From Atopsyche davidsoni (lineage: Eukaryota > Arthropoda > Insecta > Trichoptera > Hydrobiosidae): DNA of 64,000 nt. Shown piece by piece: positions 38,700 to 48,479 of this stretch. The stretch spans positions 4,811,501 through 4,875,500 of the forward strand of contig JAILWY010000009.1 of the NCBI GenBank assembly GCA_022113835.1. The letters are read 5' to 3'. The notes under the pieces were generated by a model that was not told the DNA's origin, ran no database searches, and saw nothing but the letters and a program-made list of their open reading frames with translations. Position 1 is the first letter of the stretch, and every line of letters starts with the position of its first letter. Position numbers and translations under genes: made by a program.

Positions 38700-41600
38700 C
38701 TCATTATTAATGCAATTAAAACCAAAGCACGCCGATGTTTTATTTAATATTTAATAATCCAGCAAGCAAGCCACTGCTGGCTTTGAGCCATTTGATTTGT
38801 TTCAAAGTTAAAATATAAATGCCATCTAAAACTGTTTTTCAGAAATTTGGAAGTTCTGTTGTATATTTTTTTGTAATTTACATGAAAAATATTTATGCTT
38901 TTTAATGAGATTGTCCAACACGTTGTACGTATATGAAATTTACAATGCATAATTTCAAGTAGCCTGTATCACAACTTTGCAGTCACTGTCCAGTTGCAAT
39001 CGACAGTCGATTTTTACAAACATTGCTTTCCCAAGCAATGAATCTGCAAATTTGGCACAGTTTTTCAACAATCCAGCGACGCGGGTCGTCTTGTTTTTTT
39101 CTTTTACATTCATTGTTATGAACTCTTGCATCCATTCGAGAGGCTTACTTATTTAAATTTGAAATACGTCATTTAATAAAAATCCTATGCTTTTTTTTTC
39201 TTGTCGCAGTGATTTTATATATAATTGAGAGGTTTCACTTTCTTCGGGGCTAGTATCTCTGGACATTGGGCCATTGAAGTTAATTTGTCAAAGACAACGC
39301 ATTCAATAGTCTTCTGAGTCAAGCAAGCTGGTAAAAGTGTAGGGATATTATGGCCAACATCACGTGTCGAATATACTTATGGCTATTTTGCATCTGAGTG
39401 TTGGCTGTCAGCAGTTAGTAGCACTAAATAAATAAGAAATAACGTTATATTTAATACACGGACAGATATGTAGATAGCACATAGTCATATATCAATGATA
39501 ACCCTGGAAATATCCAATATGATCAGTTCATATAAATATTTTTTTTTAATATTAGACCAAATCACTAGTAGCAATGAAAAAATATTATGATATAAATTTT
39601 GGGTATTTTTAACATTATTAAAACACTTATTTTTCATTGATGCTGTGGTCAACGCTAATATCATCTGAATGCTTGAAATTTATAATTCTTAATTTTGATT
39701 AATCTTAAAACATTATTTTAAAAAAACGTAAGCTATTTATAAAGACAAATTTTGATTGGCAGTCTAAAAAACGCTATTCAAAATTACAAAATTGATTTTA
39801 AGTATCCTTAATGGTAACGAAGATTAATGATTCTGATACGGTGCACATGAGCACTTTATGATAATCATCTGGATTACTGAGAGAGCCGATGCTCAAATCG
39901 GATCAAATTGCCACTGTCTGGTTCACTCTTGAAAGTGGCAGAAGTTTTAATGCGTTTGCAAGACGAATGCTAGACTTGAATAATTGATCACAGGAAAAAA
40001 GTATCCTGGCTTGAAGATCCATGAAAAACCACCTGAACCCATTATTACTCAACCGTATTAAAAGATTTAAAAAACCATTCACGAGTGAAAAAATTAAGAT
40101 CAAAAAATTACACATCGTAAGCTTTGTTTAATAACATGTTTTATTGTTTCATTTAATTTTTTTATTGTATTGAGTTCACACAGTTTCCAATTAATAGTTA
40201 AAATTTCAAAATACTTATTTGTATTGTAACTCTCGTACTAAAAAGACGCATTGAGTTATGAGCCAACAACTCAATTTTAATTTTATATGAATTCAATAGT
40301 AATTGTCTATTTTCTACTATAATTTTTAATAGTAAAGTAATAACTACCATTTTCTAGCCATACATGAGTTCTCGATACAATGTCATAATCCCATTTTGAA
40401 ACAAATAAGCGAAGTATAATTTACTGAAGCCCGTGCTAGATTTCTTGTGCAATGGACAAAAAAATATTTCGCAACCGTCGATTGTAATAAACCGAGGGTC
40501 TGAAATTCAAGTACATACTTTGAGAACTGATAAATATTATTATTAAAAATATTCGCACCAAATCGAGTTGGCATTGTCTTGTTAATATTTTTTGATAAAA
40601 AAAACAATGGAAGGATTTTTTTAACAATAAATTTGCTTCTTAAGCAGTACGTGCTAAGCTTGACCTCTAGTATTGTGATATTTACAGTTTGCTAAATTTA
40701 TTTTTAAATTAACAAAATTTAACAGTTAAACGGCAAACAACTCAGACTGTTTCCAGTTGGCATGAGATTCGAAACATTCGACTTTAACCGACCATATCTT
40801 ATTGTTTCTTTTAAGATTATATTTCTTAATTCATAGCGGTTCAGTGTATATTTATTATTCATATATCTCTAGTAATTATTGTCGTTTTTATATAGGCCAA
40901 AGCATGTTATAATTACTTATTCGAGTAAAATCATAGTGGTGCTAAATCGAAAGTTTCTTTTCAAAGCGTGAAGTTTGCGCCTTACTTCTGCTTCACATCG
41001 TCGGTTATTAATTTGTTGATAAGTAAAAAAAAAACCCAATCCAAGAGACGTGAACTCTTCGGATTTATAAAAAAGTTAAACGTGTTAAATATATATTGAT
41101 AAACATGCAATTATATTAGTGGGTGATTTACGAGCAATAAAATAAAAATATTAACTGGATTTTGAAAATTATATGTTGCAGGTCTTCAGTTTTAGATTAA
41201 ACGCTATCATGATCAAATGCACTATTGTACCATCTTAAATTCCGTTATTATATCAGGTGTAAAAATACATATTGCCGTGAACTTTTTTTAAATTTGAATT
41301 AAATATAAATTGAAGAATCGTTATTATTTTCATTTTTTTGCTAACATAATTAATGCTAAGTTTTTATAATGACGAATTTTTTAACATTTATTAATAATAC
41401 GTGAGAAATGTACAGTATTACAAAAATAAATTAGCATGATTCAATAAACGGTTTAAATGTATGATATATAAGTTTCGTATGTTTATTTAGATTCAATGTC
41501 ATTCAAAGTGAATATTTCGTTTTAATTTTCAGCTAAAGCACATTTATTTTATTTTTACTGTTTAAAAAAACTGGCGACTTCGACTGTATCTGTTATAATG

Positions 41601-44600
41601 TTTCAATTTCAATAAAATTAAGATATTACATATTTTAGAAAATCTCAGTTATTTTTAATACCGTGCATCTCATTTAATTATACATAATTAAGAAAGCATT
41701 ACAAATTATAGCTTCCATTAAAATATTATCTCTCAAAATACACAAGTGTAAATCTTTATTTTAAAAACCTTACGCAGCATTTTTAATTTCTCTTCGCAGT
41801 TTGCAGAAAATTCAATAACCTGACCGATACGATGACAGAATTGACAACAAACGAAAGTGTGGGGATTTATGCGTCGACTTTTTATACAAACAAGGTCAGT
41901 AGTCTGAGATCGAGCGTGACAAATATATATTAATACACGACACTGGTATCAAATAAACACTATTTTCTATTCAAGAAGTGTTTTAGAAAACAAAATTTTT
42001 AACGCATTTAATATGTGTTGAACAAGGTTAAGCATAGTACTAATTATGTATACCACATATAATTATGAGCATTCTTTTATAAAGTTAATATGCTTTTTTA
42101 TTTACGTGAAGTATACTGTGTAAAAAAAAAATACGTAACGATGTACACAATAAACGACTATAAAAAATATGTTATCTTGAATTCCGAAAAAACCTGTGTT
42201 AGAGACATCGATTTAAATAAGAAACCAATGGTCCATTATTCAATAAATGTTTATACCTTTATCTATCTAAACTTTTAAATTTAAGACATTTTCTTAAGAA
42301 GTTTCAACTTTTTTATTTCGTCGTTATCTCTAATACTTTTATTTCATATACATTAAACGATACAAAATCGATTAAAGAAAAGACGCGTACTTAACTATAA
42401 ATAAAATCTACATAAAGGTTACATTTTAAAATTCAGATTTTGTATGTAGGTAACGCATGTTATTCAGACCGGAATCTTGTATTGCTAAGGATGATTTCAC
42501 TGATTGAAAAAATTACTTTCTTCGGTATTTTTCTTCGTCTATGTATCGCCGATTATGAATGTTCGTTGACGTACAGAGTCTTTCATAAAATTCGATTTCA
42601 TATCGGAATTTACTGACCGCATTAAGCCTTTGCAACTTTCTTTCTTGTACGATTTATTAATTTATATGTATGTAATGCTTTTAAATTAAGATTAACTATA
42701 TGCAATAACATAAAAAACATGTGATTATAAAATCAAATAAATTATATATTTTTAATTTCTGATAAAGAAAAATTTCAACGTGGTATTTATTTTGTAGGAA
42801 CTCTCTGCAGCTAAATCAAATACTTTTTTATTTTATTAAATTTTTCTCATTCAATATATTTTATTTGAAAATATACGTAAGTATTTTAAGTATTGTATTG
42901 AAAAGGTGATAATAAATAATAAAAACAGAGATTCTGAGATCCAACGAATATTTTTAAAATTTATTTTCAATTCAATTGATATTTCGGTATAGACATTTTG
43001 ATCGGTTCTGCCAAGGCCAAATATTTTTTTGCCCATATTATAATTGAATCTTACAGCTGTAGTATGTTTTAGAAGTGTTATAGTATATTGTAAAAGATTT
43101 TTTTTTTTTTCAAATCTACTATGATTTACTTTTATAATAAAAAAGTACATTATTTTTTTTTAATCAAATTAAGTTGCGTTCAATTTTGAAACTAGTTTTT
43201 ATTGCGATATTAATTACGGAAAACAAATGTATTTATGGAATTATCAAATTTTCAATAGCTTATTCTTTATCTTACTAAAATTACATTTATATGGTAAGTT
43301 GGATATAAAAAGGAGGTATAAAATATTTTGACTATTCGGCAGCTATTTTAGAAAACAGTTGATGTATATAGTTTCGTGTTGTGACCTGAGTATTTATTTC
43401 TTTTCAGAGAAATAAAACATAAAAATATATAAAATAGTGTATAGATTAGTCTTTATACTATAGTGTTGTTTTAATTCACTGTTTAGCATTCGTTAATCAA
43501 ATTAGCGTTATTGTCAAATATTTTATTTTAAATATTTTCACATACTGCCTCCAATAGCCCTTGGTTTATATGTGTGGGCAGAAACGATCAAAAGGAGGAT
43601 ACTAAAAATATATTTTAATGTCTAATATCATAAATCGAAGCTTTATCGGAAATGGAGGCTATTATGTCAAGGTTTTGGAAATACGTCAAAAACCTGGTAT
43701 GTGCTGAGACGACCGGGAACATTCACGGCCAAATCAATAATTATAACATCACTTAACAGTCGCCGAGCCGCGGACTCACTACGGGCGGTCGCGACCGAAG
43801 GGCAATGTCATCACAACTACTCTTTTATTATTTTACACTTTAATTTATTCATTAATACTAATAAAAAAAAACTGCAAATTGCCTGATCGCAATAATAATG
43901 TCATAACTATCGACCTATTTTTTATAATTTTCCCATGAATTTGAATATTTATCTCGTTAATTTAAGTCACGCCGTTGATGAGATTACGATCTAGTATTTT
44001 ATTTATTATTAATTAAAAATATATATATGTTTCCTGTAGAACGTCTAAGGTACTTTAGGTTTAATTATACAAATATTATTTTTCATTTAGGTTTCCTTAA
44101 AAAAAAAGCACCTCTCGAAATCGAATCATTACATCAATTATAATGTTTTTTCACATAAGCACAATATTAACATCAAATTGGTTTATTTAAGTTTCATAGT
44201 TTGTTTTTTTTTATTATTTAATAATAGATATTTAGAGCACCATTGCTCATAGAAAAATGTTTTATGAAATTATTACGTGTAATAAATAATAACTTTATCA
44301 CATCTGTTAATATTTGTAATTGATGGTTGCAGTTCTAAGAAATAGTGTTAATATTCTTAGTTTGTGGAGATTTTATCGTTTATGGTTTCTCTGTCAGTAG
44401 AGTTCTGCAACCTAGAAAGTGTTGCTATTAGCATACTCCGTGTACAGTAAAGCCTACTTGACCACTCGTCGACTGCATAGTGAGAAGTAGTAAGTATACA
44501 CTTACAAAACCATATCAGGGGACTGATCCACAAAAACAGTTCTAACTGCGATACAAAAACAAAAAATTGCCTTTATATCTTCAAGTGTGTGCAATTTGTT

Positions 44601-45500
44601 GACTATTGAGAATATACATTGTATAAAACAATAAAGTAATCTTTTAAATATTAAAATAATTAAACAATAAGGTAATCTTTTAAAATAATTATTGAAAAGT
44701 TTCATTACGAACAACCATCTATTTAACATAATTTGAAAATATTCTCGAAAATAAAAATTAAATATTGCTGCGTGTTTGGTCATATATTTACGATTAAATA
44801 CTCATATTTAATAAATTAAAACGTTTGAAATAATAATTAAATATAAATATGTTTTCCTAAATAGGTTAAATATTGGCAAATGAAGTAGGTAACGTCGTGC
44901 AAAGAAAAATTTTATATCACGTCGGGTTTCGCGCTTTACCGCCGGAACAGCAGAGAGTCTCTCGGACGATTTCCAAGAAACTCGATGGATAATAACGAGA
45001 CGTTTTCACTTGTGCAATACACCGACTCCAGTTAGCCGTGCTGGTCTGCCACTACAACGCTGAAATTAATGTGCGTACAATCCAAACCGTTCATTTATAT
45101 GAAGCTTGGGAAATTGCAACCATTTTTTATATTATTTATAGAATGATTCATATTATATACTATTGTATTGCAGTGTAATATTAGGTTCCGTATGAAAGTA
45201 GCTTTTTATAATTTGATAGAGACACACACAAGCGTGTGTTTTTTTATATCTAAATATATATAATATATAAAAAATAAACGTGAATATGTTATTGTGTATA
45301 ATTGTTATTCGTAGAAAATTCTCTTGAATTCGCATTTTGACTTGTTTCATCAATTTGAAAATTTATTAGAATTATAATCTTTTTTCCCCCTATTTTAATA
45401 TGGATATTAGAGCAAGTACTCTAATAAATAATCGCAACCACAGGGTGAACGAGTGTCACGGGTAGCTAGAAATAAAAATCTGGCACGCGTAAAATAAGGG
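38700..45500. other. AT-rich stretch, probably intronic
   Basis: No domain-bearing frame. A 36-bp tandem duplication lies at about 44624-44696 (each unit contains AATCTTTTAAA). Small GC-richer patches at 43700-43810 and 44925-45060 have no feature I can name. If the minus-strand gene beginning at 45575 is real, all of this lies within its first intron or later introns. Confidence 0.45.
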
Positions 45501-45514
45501 TGCGGAAAACTCAC

Positions 45515-45575
45515 CTGAAATAACCAGCACCAGCACGGCCAGCAGCGCCGGGGAGCGCTGCATACTCCGACTCAT
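45515..45575 (-). CDS. First coding exon: signal peptide of a secreted or membrane protein
   Basis: On the minus strand, ATG at 45575 starts MSRSMQRSPALLAVLVLVIS, plus the first base of the next codon. The exon then stops at TTTCAG followed by a consensus donor GTGAGT. The peptide is a textbook signal sequence: arginines at 3 and 7, then a leucine/valine core of about ten residues. A second in-frame ATG at residue 5 gives a shorter signal. The exon ends in phase 1, as signal-peptide exons often do in extracellular proteins, including immunoglobulin-type adhesion proteins. That family cannot be inferred from this exon alone. The rest lies at lower coordinates beyond a long intron. The GC-rich block just upstream probably holds the 5' UTR and promoter. 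Codon use is strongly GC-rich, unlike the surroundings, which supports a real exon. Confidence 0.7.
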
Positions 45576-46060
45576 TCTTGCGATATCCTATGGACACACT
45601 CAAGTCTCAAAAGGCGAAACACTAGCCACCCAAAAACCGCAAAAAAATAATCAAAAAACCACTGCGTGCACTCGTACAACAGATCCAATCAGAGAAAGAA
45701 ACAGATCTATCAAAAAAAAATTACACTCTAGAAATTTTCATTACACTGGCAATATTATCGATTTATTATCGACACAGCGGATTTTTCTATTTTGTGTTTG
45801 CAATGAAGCGCGCGCACAGGGGTTGGACCTCTCGTCGTGTTCTGGTTGTGATGTTTTAGTTCGGAAGCGCCGGCTGTCGGTCGCGGCGGCTGAGACGGTT
45901 GCCCGCGCGGCTGCGGACGAGTCAGTGAGCCGCGGGGCCGCGGGGCCGCCGACTTGCGGAGCCCCTCCCCGACCCGGGGTGGGGGCCCCCCTCGCGAATT
46001 TCGATCGATCGATCTTTGCGACATGGCCATTGCGATTATCGCCGGTCTGAGCTTTCGCAC
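45576..46060 (-). promoter_or_regulatory. Probable 5' UTR and GC-rich promoter of the minus-strand gene
   Basis: Immediately upstream of the signal-peptide exon lie about 250 bases of AT-richer leader. Beyond them, from about 45800 to 46050, is the most CpG-rich block in the window (for example GGGGCCGCGGGGCCGCCG and ATCGATCGATC). The block ends at a run of 22 T residues (46062-46083). Frames of 75-101 codons cross it on both strands with proline/arginine-rich, compositional peptides and are not taken as genes. No TATA box stands out. The transcription start cannot be placed. Confidence 0.45.
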
Positions 46061-46246
46061 TGTTTTTTTTTTTTTTTTTTTTTCAGTCTGTGTGCTCAGC
46101 GAGTGTTTGTCGTTTTCGGCAATGGCGGAAAATTATAATTTTTGTCAATTTACTCAAATTGTGAATACCACCTATATCACAGTTCTAATATCGTATTAAC
46201 CCTTAAAACACTGCCTTCGTTCCCCACAGCTTTAATATCGTATTAA

Positions 46247-46546
46247 CACTTGACTGCCGTGTCAGCCACCGGTGGCCGACACGGAGGTATTCCAATTGGG
46301 CCGCGTCGGCCACCGGTGGCCGACACATAGCGACGGCATACCTGACTTTAGCTTGGCATTCTGCCCGTCGGCCACTACTATTGAACATGGGCGGCACGAC
46401 CCTCTTCTATCTTCCTTCGATATGGCCGATAAAAATATCTCAAAACAAATGAAATAATTGTATTTCGACCCATTATATAAAATTATAGCTAAAACGTGAA
46501 AACCATTTTTGGACATTTTACTAAAATCCGCTTGGCAGTCAACGTG
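46247..46546. mobile_element. piggyBac-type MITE, 300 bp, TTAA duplication
   Basis: Flanked by TTAA at 46243-46246 and 46547-46550. The ends are inverted repeats: CACTTGACTGCC at the left and, read inward from the right, CACGTTGACTGCC. TTAA targets and CAC-type ends define piggyBac-like elements. Near the left end are two GC-rich palindromic blocks: GTCGGCCACCGGTGGCCGAC (46303-46322, a perfect 20-base palindrome) and a near copy at about 46263-46282. No transposase is encoded, so it is non-autonomous. It sits just upstream of the promoter block of the 45.5-kb gene and could affect it. Confidence 0.85.
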
Positions 46547-46756
46547 TTAATTGCATGATTATGTGTTAATTTGAGGAAAAATAATGAAAAAAATGTTTTG
46601 TATCTCTTTCATATGTTTTATAGGAAAAAAAATCTACAATAATGTGTTTCAATAGCTGTGTGCTCAGCGAGTGTTCGTCGTTTTCTGATTTTCTTCAACT
46701 CGGTGGCGGAAATTATAATTTTGAATTTATTGGAGATTTGCTTTTTGTACTTTTAA

Positions 46757-46896
46757 GCGCCCCACGCATGTATCAACAAATTGAACAATGGTGTAGCCAT
46801 ATGCCAGTAGTTTTCGCCGATATTCCCTAGTATATGGCTACAACATTGTTCAATTTGTTGAACGAGACGTCAATTTGATGATACGTGTGTGGGGCG
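46757..46896. mobile_element. Foldback MITE inside duplicate copy B
   Basis: The left arm (46757-46805: GCGCCCCACGC, then CAAATTGAACAATG and GTGTAGCCATAT) is repeated inverted on the right (46827-46896: ATATGGCTACAACATTG, then TTCAATTTG and GTGTGTGGGGCG). The right arm has an extra block of about 20 bases. The centre is short and unpaired. It codes for nothing. The same place in copy A has no insert, which gives a natural empty site. Confidence 0.75.
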
Positions 46897-47653
46897 GGGC
46901 GTTCATAATTTGGTTGTCAATTTACTAAAATTGTGAATTCATACTTTTTTGCCACCTATATCACAGTTCTAATATAGTATTAACTCTAAATTGCAAGATT
47001 GTGTGTTAATTTAAAGAAAAATAATGATAAAAATATGAGTTAAAAAAAAACTAAATAATATTAATCGATTGTGAAAATAACTTACTTTGAAATTTAAAAT
47101 ATATTTTTAAAGTAAAAAAAAAGATCTCCAATAATGTGTTCCCATAGCTTATACTTTAATCACGTTTTCACTCAATCGCCAAAAGTCGGCAAATGTCATC
47201 TTCAAATTTAGTTTGTGTCTATCCTAGGGCTGTTAGTGGTAAAAAGGTGATTAAAATTAGTTAGATAGGTCCAAAGTAATGGTCACAAAATGAAATGGTA
47301 GATCCTATAAGTTTTATGGGGTTTAAAAAAAATGTTTTATGGTTTGTTACCGATCTGTCACGGTATGCAATTAAGGGTAATAATAAATCAAGTGCAAGCT
47401 TTAAATTGAAATGTTTAGCCTATATTTTTATCTATATAACAATGACCTTTTGTCACTTTTTTCTTATTATTAATCTTATAAATATACTCTCAACGTTCTC
47501 CACTGCCTACTTGTAATCAAATTATTGTTTATTTAAATGAATATTTTATTTGACTAATTTTCAAAACAATTTCTTTTATCCAGAGATCCAATATGTTATG
47601 GAATTGAAGTAATCAATATTTTTGACAAAGAGAACTTGGTGAAATTTCATTTT

Positions 47654-47709
47654 CCGGTTTCGCCAACCTTTAACGTTGGTATTACCAAACTCGATAATGG
47701 CGAAACCGG
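47654..47709. repeat. Hairpin with nested inner stem
   Basis: Perfect 12-base arms CCGGTTTCGCCA and TGGCGAAACCGG surround a loop that itself has a 6-bp stem (TTGGTA and TACCAA around one base). It may be a small mobile-element remnant or a structured RNA; no promoter is evident. Confidence 0.6.
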
Positions 47710-48136
47710 TCACCAATAAAAAATAACATGCGGATAAATCACTCAATTATTTTATTTAAAATATTGTACTATGGAATTGCAGATTAATATAAGTTGTATC
47801 TACAGTTCTATGTGTTGTAAATATGTAACAAAACAATGCATAAGACGAAGTTACAATTGATCAAAAACACGAATAATGATGCATTGTAAAAAAGTAAAAG
47901 GCTCTATTAAAAATCCAACCGAGTTTTTCGTTTACTTCTAACTATAAAAGTATTTATTTAATAATATTTATGCTGAAAAACAGCAATTTTAAGACGAATC
48001 AAATATATTAATTTAGATTAATGTTAATCAGGATGCGTATTTATTTACCCATGCAGGTATTAGTATGTTTATGTGATTAAGCATATTTTTTCACACATTG
48101 AAAATGATTAAAGAAAACTCTCAGAAAATATCATCG

Positions 48137-48211
48137 TGACTTGTGAGGGATTCGAACCCACATCCCCAAGCTTTCATGGCCGGTGCATTTATCCAACTAT
48201 GCTAACGAGCC
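48137..48211 (-). tRNA. tRNA-like sequence (pseudo-tRNA), minus-strand copy
   Basis: Exact mirror copy of the module at 48331-48405, pointing outward in the other direction, with the same A and B boxes and the same odd anticodon loop. A transcript of the whole palindrome would pair the two modules with each other as double-stranded RNA instead of letting each fold as a cloverleaf. Confidence 0.7.
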
Positions 48212-48330
48212 ACTGCAATTTAGTGAGAATTTTTAATAATCATATTCTACATATGAACTAATATGCTTAGCCCGAGCATATTAGTTCATATGTAGAATAT
48301 GATTATTAAAAATTCTCACTAAATTGCAGT

Positions 48331-48405
48331 GGCTCGTTAGCATAGTTGGATAAATGCACCGGCCATGAAAGCTTGGGGATGTGGGTTCGAATCCCTCACA
48401 AGTCA
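48331..48405 (+). tRNA. tRNA-like sequence (pseudo-tRNA), plus-strand copy
   Basis: It folds to exact cloverleaf spacing. The acceptor stem is 6 of 7 pairs with one wobble, the D-stem GCAT/ATGC is perfect with loop AGTTGGATAA, the anticodon stem is 4 of 5, the variable loop is 5, and the T-stem is 4 of 5 with loop TTCGAAT. The A box (TAGCATAGTTGG) and B box (GGTTCGAATCC) match Pol III promoters. A TTTT run begins about nine bases after the 3' end. Against a working tRNA, base 33 is A instead of U, and the nominal anticodon TGA (Ser) sits in a short-variable-loop body, unlike true tRNA-Ser. It is best read as a tRNA-derived module that could still drive Pol III transcription. Confidence 0.7.
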
Positions 48406-48479
48406 CGATGATATTTTCTGAGAGTTTTCTTTAATCATTTTCAATGTGTGAAAAAATATGCTTAATCACATAAACGAAT

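Larger units (their letters stand above)
46088..47148. repeat. Tandem duplication with different insertions in each copy
   Basis: Copy A (46088-46655) and copy B (46656-47148) both begin CTGTGTGCTCAGCGAGTGTT. Both continue through GGCGGAAA, TTATAATTTT, TGTCAATTTACT, CACCTATATCACAGTTCTAA, GTGTTAATTT, AAAAATAATGA and CAATAATGTGTT to CATAGC or AATAGC. Copy A is interrupted by the piggyBac-type MITE (46247-46546) at a TTAA where copy B is uninterrupted. Copy B is interrupted by a foldback MITE (46757-46896) where copy A is uninterrupted. The insertions therefore came after the duplication, or were lost from one copy. Confidence 0.85.
48067..48475. mobile_element. 409-bp perfect palindrome with a tRNA-like sequence in each arm
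   Basis: The arms 48067-48267 and 48275-48475 (201 bases each) are exact reverse complements around the 7-base centre TAGCCCG; I checked every line pair and saw no mismatch. Each arm carries one tRNA-shaped module, so the two Pol III-type internal promoters point outward. Within each arm the outer end (TAAGCATATT, then AAAATGATTAAA, then CTCTCA) and the inner end (TAAGCATATT, then GAATATGATTAT, then TTCTCA) are inverted copies of each other. The whole thus looks like two head-to-head copies of a smaller inverted-end element. A 12-base direct repeat ACGAATCAAATA at 47994-48005 and 48474-48485 may mark the insertion, but its left copy lies 61 bases outside the palindrome. The zero divergence between arms suggests recent origin or gene conversion. 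Confidence 0.95.

Noticed and set aside
39903..40115. 70-codon minus frame with hydrophobic start
   Set aside because: Hydrophobic residues reflect AT-rich codons; no start context, splice site or conservation clue.
45755..46060. 101-codon minus and 75-codon plus frames in the GC-rich block
   Set aside because: Proline/arginine/alanine-rich because of base composition; the block fits a 5' UTR or promoter better.
46243..46550. CRISPR-like reading of the repeated GC-rich palindromes
   Set aside because: Only two copies, palindromic, within a TTAA-flanked element in a eukaryotic genome.
48137..48405. Two genuine functional tRNA genes
   Set aside because: Base 33 is not U, stems have mismatches, and a TGA anticodon does not fit a short variable loop. 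Treated as tRNA-derived modules.
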